Below, piece after piece: positions 35,311-46,700 of a stretch of DNA of 64,000 nucleotides. The stretch covers positions 3,131,501 to 3,195,500 of the forward strand of contig NC_058511.1 in NCBI RefSeq assembly GCF_020382885.2, in the 5' to 3' direction. Source of the stretch: Scatophagus argus (taxonomy: Eukaryota > Chordata > Actinopteri > Scatophagidae). Every line of letters starts with the position of its first letter. Positions within the stretch are counted from its first letter, which is position 1. The translations under genes were made by a program, and so were the position numbers. Under the pieces are notes generated by a model. The model ran no database searches and had not been told where the DNA came from. It saw nothing but the letters and a program-made list of their open reading frames with translations.

Positions 35311-38300
35311 ACTGATGTGTGAGGCGCTTAACCACATACATTTGCATACATGTCACACATCACTTCTCACCTTCTCATATTCATGTTTTAGAAATGAATT
35401 TCTTTTCCAAATTGTAGATGTTCTGACAACAGTCTGTCCTCAGTGGATTTTTCAGTTTTCCGTTTCTATCACAGATCGACATTCAGAAATCATGAATCTT
35501 GTGTGGAATGTGAGGTCTGTTTGATGATAGTCTTTAAGGTCTTTCTAGGTGCCTTACAGTTGTTTGTCCGTACACGTTGTAAACGTAGGAATTAAAAAAG
35601 TATTTTCCAGGACATTTCTGTGTCCATATTCAGATTTCTGAATTGCGTTTGTCTCCTCCACGCAGAGAAAGCAGCTCTTCTGTCTCCAGATGACGACGTG
35701 CAGAAGAGCGACATCTCCTCCAGTAGCCAGGGGCTGGTGGAGAAAGAGGCACTGGGGCCCATGCTGCTAGAGGTAAACAACACACACACACACACACACA
35801 CACCTTCTCCTGTGATGTGATTTTTACTCCAGCACAACACACACACACACACACACGCAGTCTGATTCTCTTCTCGCTCCTCCTCCTCCTCGTTCAGGCC
35901 CTTGATGGGTTTTTCTTCGTCGTGAACCGGGAGGGCCGCATCGTCTTTGTTTCCGAGAACGTGACGAGTTACCTTGGATACACTCAGGAGGAGCTGATGA
36001 CCTCGAGCGTCTACAGCATCCTCCATGTGGGAGACCACAATGAATTTGTTCGCAGTCTGCTGCCCAAAAGCCTGGGTGAGTGAGCTGGGAACTGTGGGTT
36101 TTAACTGAGAACACTGGCTGTGCATGCATCTGCTGTCAAGTGCTTTATATGCTACGTTTAAGAATGCCAGTGGTTATTATTCTTTAAGATATTTCGCTAT
36201 TACATTTTTGGTATCTTTACCTTTGACAGTTTCCATACCAACGAAAGGAGGCATTTAAAGTTCAGGGATGCTTTGGCTGAAGCATCAGTATGCAGTCCTC
36301 AGTACAGATAATTAACTTTTACTTTATTGATGAAAAATCCTGTTGTACAGCTGTGACCAACTATAGAAATTTTACAGACTTTCTGCACTATTGCTATTCT
36401 AATATTTGGCTACAACCTTGAGAAGAGATTGCAATGTAGTTTACGTTGCAATCTCTTCTGGGGGGGGTTAAGGACAAAAGACAACGGTGCAGTCGAGGAC
36501 AAGGTTGAACAGTTGGATTTTCTGTTGATCTTGTAATCTCTTTTAATATTGTGCCTGTCGCTGCAGCCCTCATTTCTCCTTGGAAACAGACACCCTTCAA
36601 AACTTCAGAGAAACTTAGACAGTTAAACATGCATATCGTTCTTACAGGACCGTCTTTCAGCGTGTGATTTCACGGTGCTTTGTTTTAGGAACTGTTTCAA
36701 CAGTTGGGCAAAATGAGGAAAATACACAAAACAAAGAAGTGCTTATGACTGCTTCGCCAGAGTTGTTGGAGATGACAATCAAGGACTGTTCTTCATAATA
36801 TGGTGTGTGGCATCTGCAAATCTCCGCTGAGCTAATTTTGAGCCAGGAGTGATTACTTTAAATTAACCATGAACGAGATAAGCATCTTCAAGCAGCCTTG
36901 AAAAATACATTTGAAATGAGGCAAGAGGACATTTGGCAGGAAACACGTTGGCGCACAAACATCACTTCGCAGTCCAATGCAAGAAATCAGATGTCAGTTT
37001 TTTGTTACATGTCACAAATGGCCTAAATTGCTTATAAATTTGTGAGACTTGAAGGGCTTGCACAAGCACATGCATTGATTCTGAGAATGGCAAAATGCAC
37101 CAAAACTCCAGCGTCGGTTGGGTTCTGCCTTTAACATTTTCCCAAGGGAAGTGTTCATTGTGTTTTCAGTGATCAGCACTAAACCCTGCGTGTATTATCC
37201 TTTTTGTCCAGTTAACGGTGTGCCGTGGCCACAGGAACCTGGCCGAAGAAACAGCCACACCTTTAACTGTCGCATGCTGAAGAGGCCGCCGGACGAGGTG
37301 GATTCAGAAAATCCGGAGGCTCGGCAGCAGTACGAGATCATGCAGTGTTTCACCGTCTCCCAGCCGCGGAGCGTGCAGGAGGAGGGGGAGGGTATGTCCG
37401 TCCGTTTCCATCCTTTTTATGCTTCCACACTGGCCAGTAGCCCTGGTTGGAGGCGTCATGTTCATCAGGTTGTCCGTCACCGGTGGCTCATATGTACACT
37501 AGTGGGTCACAGTGTAAAAGGGGATAACATTTTTGGTGCCCCACTGAGTGAAACACATACATGCTGCTCAGCGCGTTTGCTTTTTGCTGTTTATTCATTT
37601 ACTGTGTGAAACCCACAAGCAGCCAGAAGAGGAGGAAAACACGTTTTCAGATGTTCTCGTGAGACTTGTTTTTTTTTTTCTTCATTAATTATTTTCTGTC
37701 TGCGAGCAATGTGGGAGATGTCAACAATGAAACCAGAAACCAGAAAATGATCGATTTGGCAGTGAAAGTTTTGAATAGTATTAAAACGAAGTTATGACCA
37801 CATTCTCGTGCAGTCAGTGTTGGAGTGGCCTCGATAACATTGCACAGCGTGTTGTACTGTGTGCTGTTGACCGCTGCCTGTATTTGGTTATTTGGATTGT
37901 AGAACTGCACTCACTCTATCCTGCGTCTTTTTTATTTTTGTGTCCGTTGTTTGCGTCACAGATACGATTGACAGCTCGCTTCGCATGGCTGACTGTTTTA
38001 ATTTTACTATATTCATACAGCAAAACCAAATCTCCGAGTTTGAGAAGATGTGTAATTTAGAGGCATGTGGCAAGTGTAAACCAAAGAGTGGCGCTTGTTT
38101 TCCGTGGCAGCGCTGACGTCCGTTGAGACAACAGTCGCATCTGTTTCTCACAAACCCGATGGCTTGTGTCCTTTCTTTCTTCAGACCTGCAGAGCTGCCT
38201 GATCTGTATTGCCTGTCGGATACCTCGCACCCAGGCTTTCAGCACTGAGTCTTTCATCACGAGGCAGGACCCCACAGGTAACACACACGCAGTTTTTTAA

Positions 38301-40710
38301 TATCACAGTCAGGATTCCCAAAAGTCACTGAAATGCTGGAATTTGATGGAATGTTTGAGATGTACAGCACATCGGTGCGGTCAGAGAGACTGATCATTTC
38401 CATGGTTACGCTGTTGGGTTTCGTCCACTACAGGATAGTAGAGCTTCATCCTAGCTAGCAAGCTTTACATATTGATTTTATATGTCATTTTATATGTCAT
38501 GTAAATATGATGCATTTATGTCCATAGTTTAAGAAGAATTTCAGAAAATGTTCCAACTTGAAAACGTCTGGAGGGATCACCGTGAATGTGCGGAGGCTCC
38601 TGCAGATGTTGAAATCCGTGTAGACTGATCTTTTCTGTGTGTGTGTGCGTGTGTGCTGCTCTGCTCTGCTCGGCTTCAGGGAAGATCATCTCCATAGAAA
38701 CGAGTGCTTTGCGAGCGACAGGCCGGCCTGGCTGGGAGGACCTGGTCAGGAAGTGCATCTACGCTTTCTTTCAGCCGCAGGGCAAAGAGCCCTCCCACGC
38801 CAAGAAGCTGCTGCATGAGGGTGAGTAGCAGCGATTGATTGTTCAGAAATCAATTGTACGCTCTCTGCCAGCTTTTGTCATGGTTACCGGAGTTTCAACA
38901 CTGCTTCAGTACCATCATAATAGAATGACTTGAATGCTAGACTGCAGTAACTTTTCATACTTGCAGGAGATTCACTCAGATGTAATGTGTAGTGGAAAGC
39001 ACAGGATTGTAAAGGCGAGATGGCAGAAGAACAGGGATCATATTAGATAGAGCTTCAGGGCTCCAAATGTCAATTAATCATTTGATTGCTTGATTGAGGA
39101 ATTGTTAGAAAATAGTGCAAATGTCATCCATAATATCCTGAAGTAAAGGTGACCTTTTTCAAACTTTTGACCAACCAACACACCAAAACCAAAAGATACA
39201 CATACATCGGGACAAAGACAGCAAATTATCCCCAGTAACCATCAAATGTTTGGGACTTTTGGTTGAATATTAGGTCGTTAAAATGATTCAGTCATTATTG
39301 AATCATTTTGACAATTTTTGTCGATCAATTAATAGATTAGTCAGTGGACTGAAGGTGGATTGAAGCGGTCTCATTCCAACTGCTAAAACCAGGGCAGTGT
39401 TAACAAAATACCCACATGAAGTCTTAAACTCTAAAGGTCTGCAGCTGAACTTCAAGGATGGAAATGTTTTATATCAAAGTGCTCTGAAGTATGTTGATCA
39501 CATGTGGTAAAAACTTGGAACTTTATTATATGTTAACATATGGATCCAGTAAATCCGATCTGAAGTTATGCCATGTGGCAGGGCACAGGTGAAGCATAAA
39601 AGGCCATCATCTTTTCCAACGCAATTTGTCTTCTCGAAGTCGGCTGCTTCAAGTGCAGACAGTTTTTTGTTTTTTTTGTTGTTGTTGTTGTCCGCAGATG
39701 TAAAACAAATTTATGTCGGTAACACGATGAAAAGAAGACAGCAGTGTTATCCCTGCACTGAAATCAGTTATGTGCGGGACAACACCTTGATGCAAAGCAT
39801 TTCAGCTTGGCAGGAGTTGGAGCTCTTAAAGCCTGGATATGTCTGACAAAAGAAAACAACCTGAACAAGCTGAGATGAGACAGAGTCTAAACTCTGTTTT
39901 TGTCTGTTGTCTTGCCCTTTGTGTGTCTCAGGCGTTGCCTTAAGGGAATATTTTCATCAGTTCAGTTAGGTTTTGTAAGACATGTTCTGTAGCGCGGGTG
40001 CAGACTTTATCCATGGTACATGACAGAGAGAACTAATGCTGGCATAAAGATATCCCCTGGGAGCATTTGGGAATCACCGCCGATCTGGACGGCGTACTCA
40101 GACCGTCTTGCTATTCGGGTGCTGACAACGTGATGAAGAGTACGGACTGGAGGCTTTGGAGTGTATCCGTGGTCACATAGGGGTGCAGCCGCAGCCCGAG
40201 CTGCAGGATTTGTTCCCAGTCGATCGGTAGGATCAGCAAATCACACACTCAGAGAGTCTCGCCGAGCACACAGTTTAAGTCCATGCAGACAAGGAGGTCA
40301 GAGGTCAGGTTAGGCAGCACCAAGTCAGTTCAGTTTCTTGTAAAGGTTTTGTTCATATTCTTATTGTGATCGTCTTAATTCTGTATTTGCCTGTTTAGGC
40401 ACAATGGCTGCAGCGATTCAGTGCCTTCCCCTGTCACTGTGGGAAAAAACGTTCACGTGCTTCATGTGGCGTTTTGGTATGAAATATGGCCACAGTCGGT
40501 GTCTCTGTCTTTTCTCTCCATGACCTTATAAATGCATAACCTGTAAGTTTGTTCTGTATATGAAAAGCCACTTTGATCGAGTTGTTCACGAAAATTAAAT
40601 GCTTCTAAGCAGGCTGTGTCTCGTTATCATTCAAGAATGAAAACTACAATGGGCGATGATAAATCAGAAATTTTTCTGAAATGATAAACGATGAGCAAGT
40701 CTGATGCAGT

Positions 40711-40744
<34 letters not shown>

Positions 40745-43700
40745 GGTATACCCATCAGTGATGACTCATGGCAGCGCTATCAGCCCACTGTACCATTTCA
40801 CATTGAGTGATGGCACCCCGCTCAGCGCTCAGACCCGCTGCAAGTTCTGCTGCCCCCCCAACCCTGATGTACAGCCCTTCATTATGGGCATCCACACTAT
40901 TGACAGGTATTGTGTTGCAAAATGTATTCCAGTGGTACGTCTAAGATCCTTTTCAAAACAACTGACAAAATCTCAGATTGGTTCTTTTCCATCCTGATAC
41001 GTAATAATGTCCCAATTGGTTATGAATCAGCGTGGTGAGAAAGACCGCTTTTATTCCCTTCCTCTCTCACAGGGAACACAACACTGCTAGCTCTCAGGAA
41101 AACACTAACCCCAGCCTTCCATCGAACGTTGGCAGCCTTGCCCAAACTCCTTCCCGCTCTCCTTCCCTTCCTCCCGGCAGCAACTGGACCCAAGGCTCAG
41201 GCCTCCCCGCCTCGGGCCTTCACCCCAACAACAGCAACACCTCCTCTCACGGACATAACTCATCCACACCCACAGGCTACCTGACGCCCAATCGGACCTG
41301 TCCCCCGCAGGTCAGCAGCCCCTCCCCTTTGAGCAGCCCACTCACAGCCACCCCTACCTCGTTTATGTCACCCAGGATGCCACAGGCCAGCCCTGGGTTA
41401 GGGGGAAGCCCTCGGGTACCGGGGAATCCCTTCTCTCCTTCCACACCGGGCCTCCATTCCCCAGTCGGGGCACTAAGCAGTGGAGGCAGCCTCACCAGGC
41501 AGCAGTCTGGCGGTGATGGTAGCAGCAGCGGCAGTGGTGGGTCAACAGGGTCCTTCTCCTTGTCCTCCCCAGTCCCTCAGAGACAAGCCAGTACACCCAC
41601 CGGTTCCTCTACTCGGCCCCCGTCGGCAAAACCCCCAGAGGGAGGAGAAGGAGGGGCAGAGGACTCTGTTAAAGCCCCCCTTCCGTCTGCCTCACAGCTG
41701 GGTAACCCCAGAACCAATCAGCTCCTGGACAGCAATGGGACAGGAGTCGAATCTAACAACAGCAGCATCCACTGCACCTCATCACCTCATCCCCCGAACC
41801 CTCCTCCCGCCCCTCAGTGCCCTGCCTCCCACAGCACTCTCACAGAACGACATAAGATCCTGCACCGGCTACTCCAGGACAGCAGTCCCAACGATGCCTC
41901 TGCCGGCAGCGAGGAAGGCATAAACAAAACCCAAGTAGAGATCAAGAAGGAGCCGCCTGCCAGCCCGGCACTGACCACGGCAGCTCCCAAGTCCAGAGAG
42001 CCACAGGACCATCAGCTGCTCCGTTTTCTCCTGGATACGGACGAAAAGGTGACCAATGAATGTGCAGGTTTTCATTGAGTTTTATTTGTTTACTTAGGAC
42101 TTAAAAAAATCTGTGTTTTATTTTATCTCAAATTAAAAGGTGGTAATACTGTATACCTCTGCTAAATAACAGATCATCATCACTAATACACTGTAAGAAC
42201 TGTGTTATTAACCTATGATGTGTAATTTGTTCTTGAAGGACTTGGGGGACCTGCCTCCTCCGTCTGCTCTCAGCCTGCAGACTGTTAGGGTGAAAGTGGA
42301 GAAGAGAGCCAGCATGGAGGGCACAGCCTGCACAGTGTCTAATGTTGTAGCAGGGGGTGCATGCAAACCTGCAGGAATCTCCAGCAGCTCTGCTTGTGTC
42401 AGTCCCAAATCGAGCCCCATCGGAGAGAACCGCAGGGACAGCCGCAGGGACAGCAGAGATTCCACGGTACAGTTGTCGTCAGTATGGTGGGAATCTGTAA
42501 TGCCCCTAACTGCTCGAGCCGAGCTAGCTCCGTGGCTAGCTGAGCTAACTAGCTAAAGGAAGGTGGCTACATTTAGCATCAGCTAACAGTTAGTTTGCCT
42601 AAATCACATTGGTGCTTATTTCTTGTCATCTGAATGACAAGTCGAGATTATACCTCTGAAGTTGGGGTCAATAAAACTGTACATGACACAGTTCTAGTGA
42701 TCTGATGACACATAATGTCAGCGCCAACCACACATGGCAGTTTAATGGAATGTTAACACGTAAAGCTCAGTAGTTTCTTTAAGCTTGATAGTAAGGCCTG
42801 AGATGACATGTTTATTACAAATTATGTTGTTTAATGTCAATGTGGCATCAAGAGTAACTTAATGGACACTTAATGACAGCAGTCATAAACATTCATCAGA
42901 CTCCTTCATGTGCATGACGGGTGTCATGACAGTGACCCCTACCCCTTCAGGTAACGTGTGAGCTAACTTTCCTCTTTTGAGCTTTGCTCCTGCGTTGGCC
43001 TGACAGCCGTTGTAAATCATGTTGAAGGTTTATTTTCTTGGACTTTGTCTCCAGTGTAGGCTCAGCTACCAGCTGCAGCCTTTGAAGCTCGCTGGCTTTT
43101 GACCTTTTGCCTCCCCATCTCTCTGTTACTGATCCTGCTACCTGTTATTCTTTATTTCTTTATTCTTTCATGCTACTGCACCATTCATTCCTCCATCCTG
43201 TCTCGTCACCCTCATCTTCCTCACCTCTATCTCTTTTTGTTTATTTCTGCTTTGCTCTCTGTTCCCTGCCCTCAGATGTCTGGTGGACCTGTTGACATGG
43301 ACCCTCTCACCCAGCTGCTGCCTGGCCTGAGAGGCCCAAGTGGGGCCAAACAGGGCAGTGAGGATTCAACAACACCTGGAGGAGGCCCCCAACTCCAGTC
43401 TCCAGCCTCCCAGCCCCCAGCTCAGCTCCAGTCCCCCCTGTCCCAGCCCCAGTCCCTTCCGCAATTGCAGTCGCCGTCACCCCAGCTCCACTCCCCTTCC
43501 CCCCAGCTCAAACTGCAGTCACCCACTCAGCTGCAGCCCGGCGAGGCCAGCACTCCCTGCAGCATAAATGTGAAGAGAGAGCCTCCCGGCACTCCTAACA
43601 GAGGTACGGCTTCAGCTCTGATATTTTAACAATATTTAAGTTAATCTGCAGAGTTTTGAATTTTTTCCATTATCATGTAAAGCAGTTACAAGATAATTTT

Positions 43701-46700
43701 TTCCTCAGATTTCTTAATGTTTTGTTTGTTTGTTTTTTCTAACTGATTTTATCATTATTGTTGTTAGTAGTAGTAGTAGTAGTCTTAGTAGCATCAGTTG
43801 TTATAGTAGTAAGGTAGTTTGATAGCATGATCCAGACAAGTCTTGATATTTCCTCATTTATTTACCTGCATGTTATTAGCCTCTGTGCCCCCTAGTGGTT
43901 TTTAGGATGTATTGCAATGTAAATATGCCACTCATGCAGCCAGTGTTGTTTACACTGCAGAAAAATGCAGAATGTATTTGTATTTTGTACATAACAGTCT
44001 TAAAGTGTGAGTATGTGTATCAGGTTACTAAACTAAAGATTTTTTTTCACCAGTTTTTCATTTGTTTGTTTATTTTTCCCCGCTTGCTGTGCTTGTTTGA
44101 TGTGTGTTTGTTGTCCCAGGGCTCAGTGACGTCGGTCCGCCCTCTGGCTGCAGCCTCCAGAGTCAGTCCTCCTTTGATTTCTGCAGCCCCTCCACTCCAA
44201 GCCAGACGCAGGCGCAGGGACAGGGAGACCCCTTCCAGAACCCCAAAGACAGCAGTCCCTTTCCAGAGGCAGAAGTTATCAACCCCTTCAGTTCAAGCAC
44301 TGGTACACAAGACAATAGTCATAAGTGTTGCACTTTGTCACAGAAAGTGTTCCAGAAACGTCCTTGAAAATGATCTCCCCACCGCGTGGTTTGTAACTGA
44401 ACACCGAGCCGCGACCGGGCATTGTTGAGCTGACCTTTGTAGGCTGACAGTTTCAGTACCCTTACTTAAATGACCACGCTGATCATCACCACTGGGTGTG
44501 GTCAGAGTGTCCTCTGTTACATATGTGACCCCACCAGTGACGTAGCTTTGCACAGTGCTGTAGAAGAGAGCAGCTCTTTGCTCCATCCTAGCAGCGAGGT
44601 GAACATGTGACATCAAAAGTTACTGTTCAGAATAATGCAAGGTGCTTCACACTGTATGTGAATTTTATAGAATTCAAACATAATTATTGAATCAGATTAT
44701 TTTGAGTCAAAATTCAGTGCTAACATATTTTTATAGGGTGACTTTACTACTTTTAAAACTGCCAAAATCTGTTTCAGGCCTAACCAAGATGGATGTGGGA
44801 GACTCCCAGTTCCAGCCTCTGGCGCTGTCTGACACCTTGTCCTTCGATGGTCTCGGGGCGCCTTTGCAGGCCCCCTTGGCATCACCACAAGAGTACGTAC
44901 TACTCTAGTCTCAATCTGTCTGTCGTCGCTCGACCATAATATTGTGTTCTGAGGTTGTGGGAGAAACAAAGTCGTTGACACTGACGTGACCGCATGAACT
45001 CGTGTCTCTGTGCGAGCAGGCAGTGTGTGCCCTACACGCTGGACGAAGTGCTCGGCCCGCCCACCACGCCTGAAGGCCGAAACGACGAGAAAGCTCTGCT
45101 AGAGCAGCTCGTCTCCTTCCTCAGTGGGACTGATGAGAGTGAACTGGCTGAGCTGGACAAGGCCCTGGGTATTGACAAACTGGTGCAGGTAAGTACCTGA
45201 GAGAGCTGGGTGGTGGATGTGCGCTGGTATGCGAAGGGTGTGGTAGATGCATTTGGGAAAGGCTCTACATGTTTAATTTTAAGATTGATAAGTCGTTAAT
45301 TATACAACGTTAGTTAGTTAATTGAACTGTTGGTAGACTGTGCCTGCCGGTGCTCTGACTTATTGGTGCCACCTTTTTGCAAGGTAAACCCCACCTTAGT
45401 CATTCTGCTGTCCTCCCTGCATGCTTCCAGTGTTAATTTAGCAGGATACAGCCGGTTCAAGGGTTGCTGTGCTTCATTGTGTTCATTGTGATAAACAGGG
45501 TGATGCCACGGAGGCAGGAAGGCACTCAGACATGCACGAAAACCTCATCATTAATGTCTGCGTGTCCTGTTTTTTGTCTGCCTCTTCCCAGGGTGGCTGT
45601 TTTGACCCATTGGCCCAAAGCTTCCCGAACCAGCAACCCACTGCCAGCCCCGCTTCCATGGACCCTAAACTCCCCACCTACCCCTCCCAGTTTACACCAG
45701 CTTCACAAGCTCAGTTTCCTCCCGAGCTGGCCACGGTGGGGCCACAGGGTCTGGGGTTTGGAGCACCCCGAGGGGCTTTCCCCGGTGGGACGACGGGCGT
45801 GGGGCTGAGGCCGGGCATGACGCGACCACAGGGGATGGGCACTCAGCTCAGGCTCTCGCCCAACCAACTGCGCCTGCAGCTGCAGCAGAGGCTGCAGGGC
45901 CCGCAGCAGGTGAGGACACGAATGTGATGCTTTTACAACACGTTTTGAAGAGTTCTGCTGTGGCCCAGCTTGTTTATTGTGTACGGTCACAGCTGCGCCG
46001 TGAGAAATATGTTCAGAAGCCTTCGGAGGTGTGATGTATTCACACGATTCAAAGGCTGCTAAGGCAACAGAAATGCACAATCCATAAACAAGTGCGAGAA
46101 AGGAGCACCTTTGAGTTGTTTTCACGCATTCTGGGCTTTCATAGCTCCACACACTTTAAATCACTGCTCCTGACTGTGAAATGCAGAGACGTGTAACGAA
46201 CAGCGCATAGTATTGACTTGTAGCTTTCAGATTCTGAATCCTGCTGTATCATAATGAATGTTCTGATTTCATTTCACAAATATTGATTGGACTCCTCTTA
46301 ACTGAACTCTCCACTTCCATCTCCTCCCTCATCACTAATTTTCAACTCCTCTCCCTCACTCATTTAATCTTTTTTATATATATATCTTATTAAATCCTGC
46401 CTTCCCTCCATCTGTTATCCCCTCATCCTTCTGCACCTGTCTGATCTCTGTTTATTTTCTCTTTCTCCATCCCTCTGGCTCAGCTCCAGAACAGGGTGGT
46501 GGGCATGAACGCCTTTCCAGGAGGCGCCCAGCATGTGAACATGGGGATTCGTCAGGGGGTTCAACAACCTCAGATGCCCTCTCAAGTGAGTCACAGTGGA
46601 AGCATATGATGCTCAGCTTACCCTGACCAGACGCTGCTGTCAGTGTGCAAAGCCTGACAGATTACCAGAATAATTTGTTTACATGGATTCACATGGATTT

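Noticed and set aside
35592..36129. 177- and 101-codon minus-strand frames over ncoa1 exons 3-4
   Set aside because: Antisense shadows of coding exons and of CA repeats read as Cys-Val runs.
41480..41923. Second open frame (147 codons) overlapping ncoa1 exon 9
   Set aside because: GC-rich Ser/Pro codons keep the other frame open; homology and splice phase support only the ncoa1 frame.
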